From NCBI GenBank assembly GCA_026712715.1, contig JAPOPW010000007.1, forward strand, positions 62,001-126,000: a stretch of 64,000 nt of DNA. Direction: 5' to 3'. This document shows, one piece after another, positions 30,329-39,319 of the stretch. Under the pieces are notes generated by a model that saw only the letters and a list, made by a program, of their open reading frames with translations, made no database searches and was not told where the DNA came from. The position numbers and the translations under genes were made by a program. Source of the stretch: Immundisolibacterales bacterium (lineage in GTDB: Bacteria; Pseudomonadota; Gammaproteobacteria; HK1). Every line of letters starts with the position of its first letter. The stretch's first letter is position 1.

Positions 30329-30562
30329 TCAACCGGATCGTTTGGCGTCCCCGTGTCGCTGCCGTCGCACCCACTCCCCGGGATGCTCGCTCCCGTCGTG
30401 CCCAGTATCGGGCTGGCTGCCCAAGGCAGACTCGATTTCATTCCGGCGTCGTTCGTCCTCGAGCCCACGTGCGATCAACTTCGCTACGAAAGCGCTGCGA
30501 CCTTGGGAGCCGGCACGCCGGTCGAGTTCGGTCAGCAGCTCGTCGTCCAGCAAGAGATGCAT
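30329..30562 (-). CDS. Ribbon-helix-helix antitoxin-like protein
   Basis: A 77-residue protein. The first 40 residues, MHLLLDDELLTELDRRAGSQ then GRSAFVAKLIARGLEDERR, fit a ribbon-helix-helix DNA-binding fold (short strand, two helices). The tail HPGEWVRRQRHGDAKRSG is the kind seen in VapB-type antitoxins that bind a PIN toxin. A toxin would be expected just downstream, where only a short VapC-like start is visible before the repeat, so the partner may be lost. It is third in a run of small minus-strand genes. Confidence 0.7.
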   Translation of the reverse strand: MHLLLDDELLTELDRRAGSQGRSAFVAKLIARGLEDERRRNEIESALGSQPDTGHDGSEHPGEWVRRQRHGDAKRSG

Positions 30563-30604
30563 GCGCGCGGGCTGCGGTCATCGCACGAAGACAACCGTGC
30601 GGCT

Positions 30605-30820
30605 CTAGACCGCGACCGGAGTCAGGCTGAACACGCGCGAATGTCTCGCCGCACCCTTGACGTCACCCCGGCGAAGTGCCTCCCTCACTTCGTCAATGCG
30701 ATACGCATCCTCAAGAGAAAGGTATGGCGACCATCCTCCAGGCTCCTCCAGCAGCTCCACGTCGACCTCCGCGACGTAGTCCCCCTCGTGAACGAGCCTG
30801 GTCCGTTTCCTTCTGCTCAT
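30605..30820 (-). CDS. Small antitoxin-like protein partnered with a DUF4258 gene
   Basis: A 71-residue protein, MSRRKRTRLVHEGDYVAEVD at the N-terminus then LEEPGGWSPYLSLEDAYRID and EVREALRRGDVKGAARHSRV. Such proteins occur directly behind DUF4258 genes. Its ATG overlaps that gene's TGA (ATGA at 30817-30820 on the minus strand), which argues for a two-gene unit. It has an acidic middle and a basic start, typical of a small antitoxin, but no known DNA-binding motif. The function is inferred only from context. Confidence 0.7.
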   Translation of the reverse strand: MSRRKRTRLVHEGDYVAEVDVELLEEPGGWSPYLSLEDAYRIDEVREALRRGDVKGAARHSRVFSLTPVAV

Positions 30821-31152
30821 CCGCGTCTCCGTCTGAATCCGGGCTCCCACCTTTCCGGATCGGGCAAGTATGCCGTAATCAGCACGGCCGGACTTGCATG
30901 GCCGGCGGGGAGTCCCCACACCGCGTGGACCGGCCGCCCATCCCGAGTTCGCTGGAGCAGCAGCACACAGGGTCCCTTGGCGTAGTCCGGATAGTCCTCC
31001 ACGACCTCCGCTGCGCTCGCACCTTCGACAAGTTCCCTTGCGGACAACCCGTCTGCGGCGAGCTCGTCGTATCCGTGCGCCGATTTGCGGACGCCGCCTT
31101 CCGAGATCGACGTACGGACTCTCTCGAGAGTGTCACGCACGGTCCTTGCCAC
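30817..31152 (-). CDS. DUF4258-domain protein, toxin-like
   Basis: A 111-residue protein with the DUF4258 pattern: the RKSAHGYDELAADGLS histidine segment (about residues 22-37), then VVEDYPDYAKGPCVLLLQR, then PVHAVWGLP and AVLITAYLPDPERW at the end. DUF4258 shares the fold of RelE/BrnT-type toxins, and the YLPDPERW end is typical. It is first in a unit with the 71-residue gene. The promoter lies in the 60 bases between it and the epoxide hydrolase stop, or within that gene. Toxicity has not been shown for close relatives that I can name. Confidence 0.75.
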   Translation of the reverse strand: MARTVRDTLERVRTSISEGGVRKSAHGYDELAADGLSARELVEGASAAEVVEDYPDYAKGPCVLLLQRTRDGRPVHAVWGLPAGHASPAVLITAYLPDPERWEPGFRRRRG

Positions 31153-31212
31153 AATCTCTCACTCGCATTGGGTGCAGAAGGGAACGACACCGCGTCGCGA
31201 TGGGGCTGCCGG

Positions 31213-32361
31213 CTACCGCAGGGAGCGGGCGAAGGCGCGCACGTCCTCGACGAAGAGCTCCGGCTGCTCCATGGCCGCAAAGTGCCCGCCGCGCGGCATC
31301 TCCGTCCACCGGGTCACGTTGTAGACCCGCTCGACGTAGCTTCGCGGCGGCCACGCCAGGAGCTCCGCGGGAAAGAGGGCGCACCCGGTCGGCACCTCGA
31401 CCCGCCGGCCCTCCGGCGACAGCACGCGCCCACCCTCCTCGCGCCGGCCGTAGTAGACCCAGCTCGCGGTATTGAAGGTTCCGGTGACGAGGTAGACCAT
31501 GATGTTCGTGAGCAGCTCGTCCTTGGTGTAGACGCTCTCTACGTCGTCTCCCCGGGTGTCCGACCAGGAGTTGAACTTCTCGACGATCCACGCCGCGACC
31601 CCGACCGGGCTGTCCATCATGGCGTAGCTCAGGGTCTGTGGCTTCGTCGCCTGCTGGGTGCGGTAGCCTTCCTCGAGCGCCTGTTCGCGCTCGAAGCGCT
31701 CCGCCCACGCCTCCTCCTCGGCACCCCGGGGCCCGTCCGGATGCCGCATGGTCATGATGTTGAGATGGATGGCGCGGCAGGCCGGTGCGTGCTCGTAGCC
31801 GAGCCAGCTCGAGATCGCCCCGCCCCAGTCTCCGCCCTGGGCGATGTACCGGTCGTGGCCCAGCACGCCGGTCATCAGGCGGTCGAAGAGCCGGGCCATG
31901 CCGCGGGGACCCATCGGGCGGGGCGGACGACCCGAGAATCCGAACCCCGGGAGGGAAGGCGCAATCACCTCGAACGCGTCGTCGGGGTCGCCGCCGAAAC
32001 GCTCGGGATGGGCGAGCGGCTCGATGATCTCCCGGAACTCGACCACCGACCCCGGCCAGCCGTGGGAGATGACGAGCGGCATCGGCGCGGTGCCGCTCCC
32101 CGGCTCGCGGATGAAGTGGATGTCGATGCCGTCGACGGGTGCGACGAAGTGCGAAAAGCGGTTGAGGGCAGTCTCCCGCTCGCGCCAGTCGAACGTTTCG
32201 ACCCAGTAGGCGCACAGCTCCTTCAGGTAGTCGAGGTTGGTGCCGTACGCCCAGCCGCCGTCGTCCGGCATTTCGTGCCAGCGGTAGTCCGCGACCCGGG
32301 TGCGGATCCGGTCAAGGATCGCGTCGGGGACGGCGATTCGAAAGGTTCTTGGAGCATTCAT
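31213..32361 (-). CDS. Epoxide hydrolase (EHN domain, alpha/beta fold)
   Basis: A 382-residue microsomal-type epoxide hydrolase. The N-terminal EHN domain is RTFRIAVPDAILDRIRTRVA through about residue 75. The alpha/beta-hydrolase part has the HGWPGS oxyanion region (100-105), nucleophile D178 in GGDWGG, and histidine about 360 in GGHFAAMEQPE. The tyrosines of the lid are in TNIMVYLVTG and SWVYYG. It opens epoxides with water, a detoxification or catabolic step. It is divergent from the acyl-CoA ligase, with 176 bp between the two starts. Confidence 0.92.
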   Translation of the reverse strand: MNAPRTFRIAVPDAILDRIRTRVADYRWHEMPDDGGWAYGTNLDYLKELCAYWVETFDWRERETALNRFSHFVAPVDGIDIHFIREPGSGTAPMPLVISHGWPGSVVEFREIIEPLAHPERFGGDPDDAFEVIAPSLPGFGFSGRPPRPMGPRGMARLFDRLMTGVLGHDRYIAQGGDWGGAISSWLGYEHAPACRAIHLNIMTMRHPDGPRGAEEEAWAERFEREQALEEGYRTQQATKPQTLSYAMMDSPVGVAAWIVEKFNSWSDTRGDDVESVYTKDELLTNIMVYLVTGTFNTASWVYYGRREEGGRVLSPEGRRVEVPTGCALFPAELLAWPPRSYVERVYNVTRWTEMPRGGHFAAMEQPELFVEDVRAFARSLR

Positions 32362-32537
32362 CTCCGGACTCTACCGCACCCCCCTTCGAGCCGGCGCGGA
32401 TCGACGTTTATCATGAGCCGGCAGACGCGCCGCCGGCCGGCCGGGGGCTCGTGCCCATCCGGTGACCGCCGGGATGCCGTCCCGGCCCGAGCCGCGCCGG
32501 GCGCGGAGACGAAGAACCCGACCCCGGAGCCTGCCCG

Positions 32538-34163
32538 ATGTCCGAAAGCCCCTACGAGATCGGCCTCGACCCGAACCCCGCGAACTACGCTCCCCTCACG
32601 CCGCTCGGCTTCCTCGAGCGAAGCGCCACCGTCTACCCCGACCACACGGCGATCGTGTACGGGAACCGTCGCCAGACCTGGGCCGAGACCTACGCCCGGT
32701 GCCGCCGGCTCGCGTCGAGCCTCGCGGCGCGCGGAGTGGGACGGGGCGACACCGTCTCCGTCATGGCCCCCAACGTGCCTGCCGCCTGGGAGGCGACCCT
32801 GGCCGTGCCGATGCTCGGAGCGGTGGTCAACACCATCAACACCCGGCTCGACGCGGGCACGGTGGCCTTCATCCTCGAGCACGGGGAGGCGAAGGCGATC
32901 ATCACCGACCGGGAGCTCTCGCCGACCGTGGAGCCGGCCCTCGCGAAGCTCGAACGGCGCCCGCTCGTCATCGACGTCGACGACCCGGAGGCGGCGGGGG
33001 GCGAGCGGCTCGGCGAAGTCGAGTACGAAGCGCTTCTCGCCGGCGGGGACCCGGGGTTCGAATGGAGGATGCCGGACGACGAGTGGGACTCCATCTCGCT
33101 CAACTACACCTCCGGCACCACCGGGAACCCCAAGGGGGTGGTCTACAGCCACCGGGGCGCGTACCTCAACGCGATGACCAACGCGGTCGTGTGGAACATG
33201 GCCCACCATCCGGTGTATCTCTGGACCCTGCCGATGTTCCACTGCAACGGCTGGTGCTTCCCGTGGACCCTCGCCGCGGTCGCGGGCACGGGCGTTTGCC
33301 TTCGCAGGGTCGAGGCGAAGGCGATCTACGACGCGATCGCCGGCGAAGGGGTCACCCACTTCTGCGGGGCGCCCGTCGTCCTCAACTTCCTCCTCAACGC
33401 GCCGGAGACGGACCGGCGCCCGCTCGAGCGGACGGTGCAGGTCATGACGGCGGGCGCGGCGCCCCCTGCGGCGGTGCTCGAGGGGATGGAGGCGAGCGGC
33501 TTCCGGATCACCCACGTCTACGGACTCACCGAGACGTACGGCCCCTCCGTCATCTGCTCCTGGAAACCCGAATGGGACGAGCTGCCGCCCGCGGAGCGCG
33601 CGGTGATCAAGGCCCGCCAGGGCGTGCGATACCACGCGCTCGACGGACTTGCGGTAATGGACCCGGAATCCATGACCCCGGTGCCGTCGGACGGCGAGAC
33701 GATGGGCGAGGTGATGATGCGGGGCAACATCGTCATGAAGGGCTACCTCAAGAACTCCGGCGCGACCCGTGAGGCGTTCGAGGGCGGCTGGTTCCACTCC
33801 GGAGACCTCGGAGTGAGCCACCCCGACGGCTACGTCCAGCTCAAGGACCGCTCGAAGGACATCATCATCTCCGGGGGCGAGAACATCTCTTCCATCGAGG
33901 TCGAGGACTGCCTGTTCCGGCACCCCGCGGTGCTCGAGGCGGCGGTCGTCGCGAAACCCCACGACCACTGGGGCGAGACCCCCTGCGCCTTCGTCACCCT
34001 GCGTGCCGGGGCGCAGGCGACGGAACGCGAGATCATCGACTGGTGCCGCTCCCGTCTCGCCCACTTCAAGTGCCCGACGGCGGTCGTATTCCGGGAGCTG
34101 CCCAAGACGTCCACCGGCAAGATCCAGAAGTTCCGGCTGCGCGACGATGCGGCAGGGAGCTAG
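32538..34163 (+). CDS. Fatty-acyl-CoA synthetase
   Basis: A 541-residue adenylate-forming ligase of the medium/long-chain acyl-CoA synthetase type. The ATP loop is YTSGTTGNPKGVVYSHRGAY, followed by MFHCNGWCFPW (a hallmark of this branch), THVYGLTETYGP and YVQLKDRSKDIIISGGENIS. The catalytic lysine is in KTSTGKIQKF near the C-terminus. It activates fatty acids for beta-oxidation. The last codons are GGG AGC TAG, and the TAG lies within the CTAG border of a 322-bp repeat element, so the native C-terminus may have been slightly altered by insertion. Confidence 0.93.
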   Translation: MSESPYEIGLDPNPANYAPLTPLGFLERSATVYPDHTAIVYGNRRQTWAETYARCRRLASSLAARGVGRGDTVSVMAPNVPAAWEATLAVPMLGAVVNTINTRLDAGTVAFILEHGEAKAIITDRELSPTVEPALAKLERRPLVIDVDDPEAAGGERLGEVEYEALLAGGDPGFEWRMPDDEWDSISLNYTSGTTGNPKGVVYSHRGAYLNAMTNAVVWNMAHHPVYLWTLPMFHCNGWCFPWTLAAVAGTGVCLRRVEAKAIYDAIAGEGVTHFCGAPVVLNFLLNAPETDRRPLERTVQVMTAGAAPPAAVLEGMEASGFRITHVYGLTETYGPSVICSWKPEWDELPPAERAVIKARQGVRYHALDGLAVMDPESMTPVPSDGETMGEVMMRGNIVMKGYLKNSGATREAFEGGWFHSGDLGVSHPDGYVQLKDRSKDIIISGGENISSIEVEDCLFRHPAVLEAAVVAKPHDHWGETPCAFVTLRAGAQATEREIIDWCRSRLAHFKCPTAVVFRELPKTSTGKIQKFRLRDDAAGS

Positions 34164-34481
34164 CCCGGAAGATTCACCGATTTTCGTCGCATACTCGAAT
34201 AACTCTGCGAGTTTTTCGAGACAGCCGGTTACCCGAAAAGTTCTCCGAACTTTTCGGGTTTGGGCGCCAAGATGCCGTTGACATGAGGAAACATCGAGGA
34301 TGTTTCCTCATGGGTGTACCGCACGGAAAAATCGGAGATTTTTCCGTGCATGCGGGCCGAACGGACTGAACGGCGCCGAAGGCGTAGCCGACACTACGTC
34401 GAAGCGACGTGAGGGAGTACGGCTCGCCACAACGAGCAGATTGGTGTCCGCAGCAGGAAATCGGTGAATCTTCCGGGCTAG
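34160..34481. mobile_element. MITE-like element with perfect 24-bp terminal inverted repeats, copy 1
   Basis: The ends are exact inverted repeats of each other (34160-34183 and 34458-34481), beginning CTAGCCCGGAAGATTCACCG. If CTAG is the target-site duplication, the element proper is 34164-34477 with 20-bp repeats. There is no transposase frame inside. About 120 bases at the left end align with 45356-45475 and the right half aligns more loosely with the rest of that copy. The left CTAG provides the TAG stop of the acyl-CoA ligase. Four-base CTAG-type duplications are known for the IS5 group, which makes an IS5-like parent possible but unproven. Confidence 0.75.
34231..34349. repeat. Three consecutive perfect hairpins with 3-nt loops
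   Basis: Within the element lie three exact stems: 34231-34259 (13 bp, loop TCC), 34282-34312 (14 bp, loop GAG) and 34321-34349 (13 bp, loop GGA). The arms differ in sequence but share a pattern in which each loop is flanked by TC on the 5' side and GA on the 3' side. Copy 2 keeps only a damaged version of the first. In RNA these would be very stable and could block exonucleases or read-through from the ligase gene. Confidence 0.85.
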
Positions 34482-34774
34482 TCCCGGAGGCGGTATCCCG
34501 AAATCGAAGTCAGTGCGGGAATTCGGAGGCCGGGGAACGAACCGGATGTCGTCTGCGCGCAGTCGCGAAGCCGGAGAACGGCCCGCTTCCGCGGTTTTCC
34601 GCCCGGTTGAAATTCGCGTCTCGCTATAACAACATACGCCCTTCCGCGATTCTGCATCGATTCCGCGTCCCAGGCTCGGAGCCAGGTGGCGAAAATGCGA
34701 GTCGCACCCGTTCCCTTGGCAGCCGCCGCCCCATCGCCGGGCAGGGGCTCGATTGCAATGAGAGGTACCGAACG

Positions 34775-36193
34775 ATGGCGACACTTGCCGATGTACAGAC
34801 AACAATCAGGGACAACGACATACGGCGGGTGGACCTGCTCGTCACCGACCTCATCGGTCGCTGGCAGCACTTCTCGATCCCCGCTTCGCGGCTCGACGAG
34901 AGCATCACCGAACGCGGCCTCGGCTTCGACGGCTCGAGCCTGCGGGGATTCCAGTCGATCGACGAGTCCGACATGCTGCTGCGGCCGGACCTCGACTCCG
35001 CGCGCATCGATCCGACGGAGTCCGAGCCGATCCTGAAGCTCATCTGCGACGTGCACGACCCGATGACCGGCGACAACTACTCGCGCGATCCGCGCTACGT
35101 GGCAACCAAGGCCGAGAACTACCTCACGGCCTCCGGCATCGCCGACAAGGCGTTCTTCGGTCCGGAGCTCGAGTTCTTCCTGTTCGACCACGTGCAGTTC
35201 GGCCTCAAGATCAACTCGTCGTCCCACGTCGTGGAGTCCGACGAGGCGGACTGGAACTCGTCGCGCGAGGAGGACGGCAACAACACCGGCTACAAGATCC
35301 CGCCCAAGCAGGGCTACACCCCGGTCTCGCCCTTCGACAAGCTCGCGGACCTGCGGTGGGAAATGGCGGAGAAGATGGTCCGGATCGGCATGGAGTTCGA
35401 GGTCCATCACCATGAGGTGGCGACCGGCGGACAGGGCGAGATCGCGACCCGCTTCGGCACGCTGCGCAACAAGGCGGACGAGACCCAGTGGTACAAGCAC
35501 ATCGTGCGCAACGTGGCCCTTGCGCACGGCAAGTCGGCGACGTTCATGCCCAAGCCGCTCTTCGGCGACAACGGCACCGGCATGCACGTGCATCAGTCGC
35601 TGTGGCTCGGGGACACTCCGCTCTTCTACGACGCGGACGGCTACGCCCAGCTCTCGGAGCTCGCGCGCCACTACATCGGCGGACTGCTCCGGCACGGCCC
35701 GTCACTGCTCGCCTTCTGTGCCCCGACGACCAACTCCTACAAGCGGCTCGTCCCGGGCTTCGAGGCGCCGACCTATCTCGCGTACTCGCAGCGCAACCGC
35801 TCGGCGGCCGTGCGGATCCCCACCTACGAGACGTCCGCGGCCAGCAAGCGCATCGAGTTCCGCCCGCCGGACCCGTCCGCGAACACGTACCTCGCGTTCG
35901 CCGCGATGATGATGGCGGGCCTCGACGGCATCCGCAACCGGATCGACCCCGGCAACCCCACGGACGTGGACATCTACGAGCTCTCGCCCGAGGAGGCGGG
36001 GGATATCCCCCAGGTTCCGTCCTCGATGGAGCAGGCGGTGGCCGCGCTCGGCGACGATCACGACTACCTGCTCGAGGGCGGCGTCTTCACCCAGGACGTC
36101 ATCGACCACTACATCGCGTTCAAGGAGCAGGAATCGCGCGACGTGTTCATGCACCCGGTTCCCGCGGAGTTCTTCCACTACTACCACATCTAG
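34775..36193 (+). CDS. glnA: Glutamine synthetase, type I
   Basis: A 472-residue GSI. It has the beta-Grasp N-terminus with VDLLVTDLIGRWQHFSIP and GLGFDGSSLRGFQ, the metal/ATP segments FGPELEFFLFD, HHHEVATGGQGEI, KPLFGDNGTGMHVHQSLW and the RNRSAAVRIP arginine motif. The adenylylation tyrosine is Y401 in VDIYELSPEEAGDIPQV, so GlnE-type control is expected. The ATG at 34775 follows GAGAGG. A 293-bp leader separates it from the MITE-like element; I found no convincing sigma-54 promoter. The gene is not next to ntrBC here. Confidence 0.96.
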   Translation: MATLADVQTTIRDNDIRRVDLLVTDLIGRWQHFSIPASRLDESITERGLGFDGSSLRGFQSIDESDMLLRPDLDSARIDPTESEPILKLICDVHDPMTGDNYSRDPRYVATKAENYLTASGIADKAFFGPELEFFLFDHVQFGLKINSSSHVVESDEADWNSSREEDGNNTGYKIPPKQGYTPVSPFDKLADLRWEMAEKMVRIGMEFEVHHHEVATGGQGEIATRFGTLRNKADETQWYKHIVRNVALAHGKSATFMPKPLFGDNGTGMHVHQSLWLGDTPLFYDADGYAQLSELARHYIGGLLRHGPSLLAFCAPTTNSYKRLVPGFEAPTYLAYSQRNRSAAVRIPTYETSAASKRIEFRPPDPSANTYLAFAAMMMAGLDGIRNRIDPGNPTDVDIYELSPEEAGDIPQVPSSMEQAVAALGDDHDYLLEGGVFTQDVIDHYIAFKEQESRDVFMHPVPAEFFHYYHI

Positions 36194-36235
36194 GGAGAGC
36201 CCCCCGGTCCACCGGGCACCTCGAGACGCATCGAT

Positions 36236-36263
36236 CTCGGCACGCCCGACCAGGCGTGCCGAG
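36236..36263 (+). terminator. 11-bp hairpin after glnA
   Basis: CTCGGCACGCC (36236-36246) pairs perfectly with GGCGTGCCGAG (36253-36263) over a 6-nt loop, 43 bases after the glnA stop. No T-run follows, as is common in GC-rich genomes. It separates glnA from the protease gene. Confidence 0.6.
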
Positions 36264-36368
36264 GCCGACGCGGCGGGCTGTCCACCCGGGAACCGTTCAA
36301 TCGACCCGCCCCGTGCCAGACCCGATGCCGCAGGAAGGATCGCCGCCGCTCGGCGGGTTTCTCGTCTC

Positions 36369-39272
36369 TTGATCGAGAAGGCGGTGAGCTCCCGGATCCG
36401 GCACGTGTTTCAGGCGGGTCTCGCCCTCCTCCTGGCCGGCGCCGCGCCCGCATACGGCGTCGAGATCGAGCGCAGCCCCGCGGATACGAGGGACTACCGC
36501 GCGGTCGTGCTCGAGAACGGGCTCGAGGCGCTCGTCGTGTCGGACCCGAGCGCCGACACCGCGGCGGCGGTGCTCGACGTCAACGTGGGGAGCGCGGACG
36601 ACCCGGAGTCACGCCCGGGACTCGCGCACCTTCTCGAGCACGTGCTCTTCCTCGGTACCGAGAAGTATCCCGCACCGGACGAGTACGACCGCTTCCTTTC
36701 CGAGCACGGCGGGTTCGGAAACGCCGGAACCGCACTCGCGCACACGACGTACTTCTTCGAGGTCGACGCCGGGCACCTCGAAGGCGCGCTCGACCGGTTC
36801 GCCCAGTTCTTCATCTCGCCCCGATTCGATCGCGAGTCCATCGCCGGCGAACGCTCGATCGTCCAGTCGGAGTTCGTTTCGCGCAGCCGCAGCGATCGCC
36901 TCCGCGGGCTCGCCGCATGGAAACGAGCCCTCGACCCCCGAAACCCGCTCTCGCGATTTCACATCGGGTCCGCGTCGACCCTTGCGGAACGTCCCGGCAC
37001 CGATCTGCGGACCGAGCTCGTCGACTTCTACGAGCGCCGCTATTCGTCGCACCTGATGAAGCTCGTGGTCCTCGGCCGCGAGCCGCTCGACGTGCTGGAA
37101 CGAACCGTCCGGACCCGCTTTGCCGCGGTCGAGCGACGCCCGGCCGAGCCCCTGCGCATCACCGCCCCGCTCTTCCGGGAAGGGCTGCTTCCCGCGCGGC
37201 TCGACGTCGCGTCGATTCGCGAGTCCCGCACCCTTACCCTCTCGTTCGCGATCCCGCCCCTCCACCCGCACTACCGGACAAAGCCGCTCGCCCGCATCTC
37301 GCACCTGCTCGGTCATGAAGGCCGGGGGAGCCTCCTCTCCGCCCTCAAGGAACGGGGCTGGGCGGAGGGTCTTGGCGCGGGGCCCGGTGTCTCCCATCCC
37401 GACTTCGCGACGTTCGCAATCACTATCCTCGCCACCGACGAAGGCATCGAGAACGCCGACGACGTCGTCGCCCTGGTGTTCGCCTACCTCGACCTCGTCC
37501 GCGCGCAGGGACTCGCGCCGCGCTACCGGGCGGTGCTCGCGCGGATGGCCGAGATCGAGCTCCGCTTCATGGAGAAAGCGCCCGCCCTTCGCCACGCGGC
37601 CGCGCTCGCGGCGTCCCTTCACCGCTATCCGGCCAAAGAGGTCCTGACCGGCCCCTTTCGGTTCGAGGATGCCGACCCGGAGCTCGAACGACGTTTCCTC
37701 GCCGTCCTCACCCCGGAACGCCTGCTCCTGACCGTGATGTCGAAGGGGAGCCCGTCCGACTCCGTCGCGCCGTTCTTCAACGTGCCGTACCGGCTTCGCT
37801 CCGTCCCGCCGGAGACGGTGGCACGCTGGCGCAAGCCGCCCCCGTCCGGCGGCCTCGCGCTCCCGGTACCGAATCCGTTCGTGCCGGAGGAGCTCGAGCT
37901 GATCGAAACCGTAGCCGTAGCCGAAGCCGAGGCCGAGGCCGTCGAATCGCATCCGATCCGGATCGCCGACCGTCCAGGATTCGATCTCTGGCACCGTGCC
38001 GACGTCGAGTTCGGCCAGCCGCGCGCGAACTTCCGGTTCACGGTGCGCTCGCCGATCGCCAACGACACCCCGCGACACGCGGTTCTGAGCTCGCTCCATA
38101 CCCGCATCGTCGAGGACGCGCTCACCGAGTTCGCATACCCCGCCGCGCTCGCCGGGCATACGTACCTTCTGTACCGGCATCACCGCGGCATCACCTTCGG
38201 CCTTTCGGGTTGGAGCGACAAGCAGCGCGAGGTGCTCGAGCGGCTCGTTTCGGTCCTGCGCGCACCGCCCGTCTCTTCGTCGCGCTTCGACGCGGAGAGG
38301 AAGGAGTATGCGCGGCTGCTTCGCAACCTGGACGAGCGCCCGCCCTACCGGCGCGCATTGGGTGACCTCGGCGAGCTGCTGCTCGCGCCGGAATGGCCCA
38401 CCGATGTGCTGCTCGCGGCGCTCGAGAAGGTGACTCCGGAAGATCTCCGCGACTACGTCGAGCGCTTCTTCGCACTGGGCAGCATCGTCGCCCTCGCCCA
38501 CGGGAACCTGACCGCGGCAGGGGCGACGGAGCTCGGGGAGGTGCTCGTGAACGAGCTGCTCGCTACGATGCGCCCGGTCGCGGTGGCGCGGGGCCGGGTC
38601 GCGGCGCTCGATCCCGGGAGGCGCTTCGCGCGCTGGATCGACAGCCACCACGAAGACCACGCCGTCGTCGTCTATCGTCAGGGACACCGGCAAAGCGTGC
38701 GCGAGAGGGCGAGGGTGGCGCTGATTGCCCAGACGATTCGCAACCGGTTCTTCCTCGAGCTTCGGACCGAGCGCAGGATCGGATACGTCGTCTACGCCAC
38801 CCCGCTCACCTTGCGCGCGGTACCGGGTCTCGCGTTCGTCGTCCAGTCCGACACGATCCCGCCCGCGACGCTCTTGAAGGAGGTGGAAGAATTCCTCGAC
38901 CGCTTCGACGCAACCCTCCGCGACATGTCGCACGAGGAGCTCGAACGCCACCGCCGGGCGGTGGAGAGCGAGCTGCTGGAGGCGGTGACGCAGCTCGACG
39001 AGCGCACCGCGCGGTACTGGGCCGAGATCGGCCGGGAACGGTACGGGTTCGACTCGCGCAAACGGTTCCTCGAGGCGGTGCGCGCGATCACCCGGGACGA
39101 GCTCCTCGCCGCCTGGCGCGACGTGGTGGCCGATCCGGCGTCGGCCAGCGGGGTGGCGGTGGCCGTCTCGGCCCGGCCTCCCCCCGATGACGGACCGGTT
39201 CTCTTCGGCGCGAAGCGGATCGCGGATGGCGAGGCGTTCAGGCGCGGGCTTCGGTACTTCGACGAGAAATGA
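36369..39272 (+). CDS. Insulinase-family (M16) zinc protease, exported
   Basis: A 967-residue M16 metalloprotease of the protease III/insulysin type. The inverted zinc motif is HLLEH at 87-91, and a distal glutamate follows in ERSIVQSEF near 168. The first 30 residues form a signal peptide (FQAGLALLLAGAAPAYG), so it should be periplasmic. Four M16 lobes fit the length of pitrilysin (about 960). LRTERRIGYVVYATP near 800 is the conserved R-x6-GYVV substrate-binding segment. The listed TTG start has no clear ribosome site; a GTG at 36384 with GAAGG nearby is an equally good start. It degrades peptides. Confidence 0.9.
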   Translation: MIEKAVSSRIRHVFQAGLALLLAGAAPAYGVEIERSPADTRDYRAVVLENGLEALVVSDPSADTAAAVLDVNVGSADDPESRPGLAHLLEHVLFLGTEKYPAPDEYDRFLSEHGGFGNAGTALAHTTYFFEVDAGHLEGALDRFAQFFISPRFDRESIAGERSIVQSEFVSRSRSDRLRGLAAWKRALDPRNPLSRFHIGSASTLAERPGTDLRTELVDFYERRYSSHLMKLVVLGREPLDVLERTVRTRFAAVERRPAEPLRITAPLFREGLLPARLDVASIRESRTLTLSFAIPPLHPHYRTKPLARISHLLGHEGRGSLLSALKERGWAEGLGAGPGVSHPDFATFAITILATDEGIENADDVVALVFAYLDLVRAQGLAPRYRAVLARMAEIELRFMEKAPALRHAAALAASLHRYPAKEVLTGPFRFEDADPELERRFLAVLTPERLLLTVMSKGSPSDSVAPFFNVPYRLRSVPPETVARWRKPPPSGGLALPVPNPFVPEELELIETVAVAEAEAEAVESHPIRIADRPGFDLWHRADVEFGQPRANFRFTVRSPIANDTPRHAVLSSLHTRIVEDALTEFAYPAALAGHTYLLYRHHRGITFGLSGWSDKQREVLERLVSVLRAPPVSSSRFDAERKEYARLLRNLDERPPYRRALGDLGELLLAPEWPTDVLLAALEKVTPEDLRDYVERFFALGSIVALAHGNLTAAGATELGEVLVNELLATMRPVAVARGRVAALDPGRRFARWIDSHHEDHAVVVYRQGHRQSVRERARVALIAQTIRNRFFLELRTERRIGYVVYATPLTLRAVPGLAFVVQSDTIPPATLLKEVEEFLDRFDATLRDMSHEELERHRRAVESELLEAVTQLDERTARYWAEIGRERYGFDSRKRFLEAVRAITRDELLAAWRDVVADPASASGVAVAVSARPPPDDGPVLFGAKRIADGEAFRRGLRYFDEK

Positions 39273-39319
39273 GCGCGTAGAACGCGCCGGCCGGGCGCGG
39301 CCGGGCGAGAGGGCCCTCG

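Noticed and set aside
34735..34762. GG...TTGCA pattern upstream of glnA as a sigma-54 promoter.
   Set aside because: The GG to GC distance is 15 rather than 12 bases, and the -24 element is poor.
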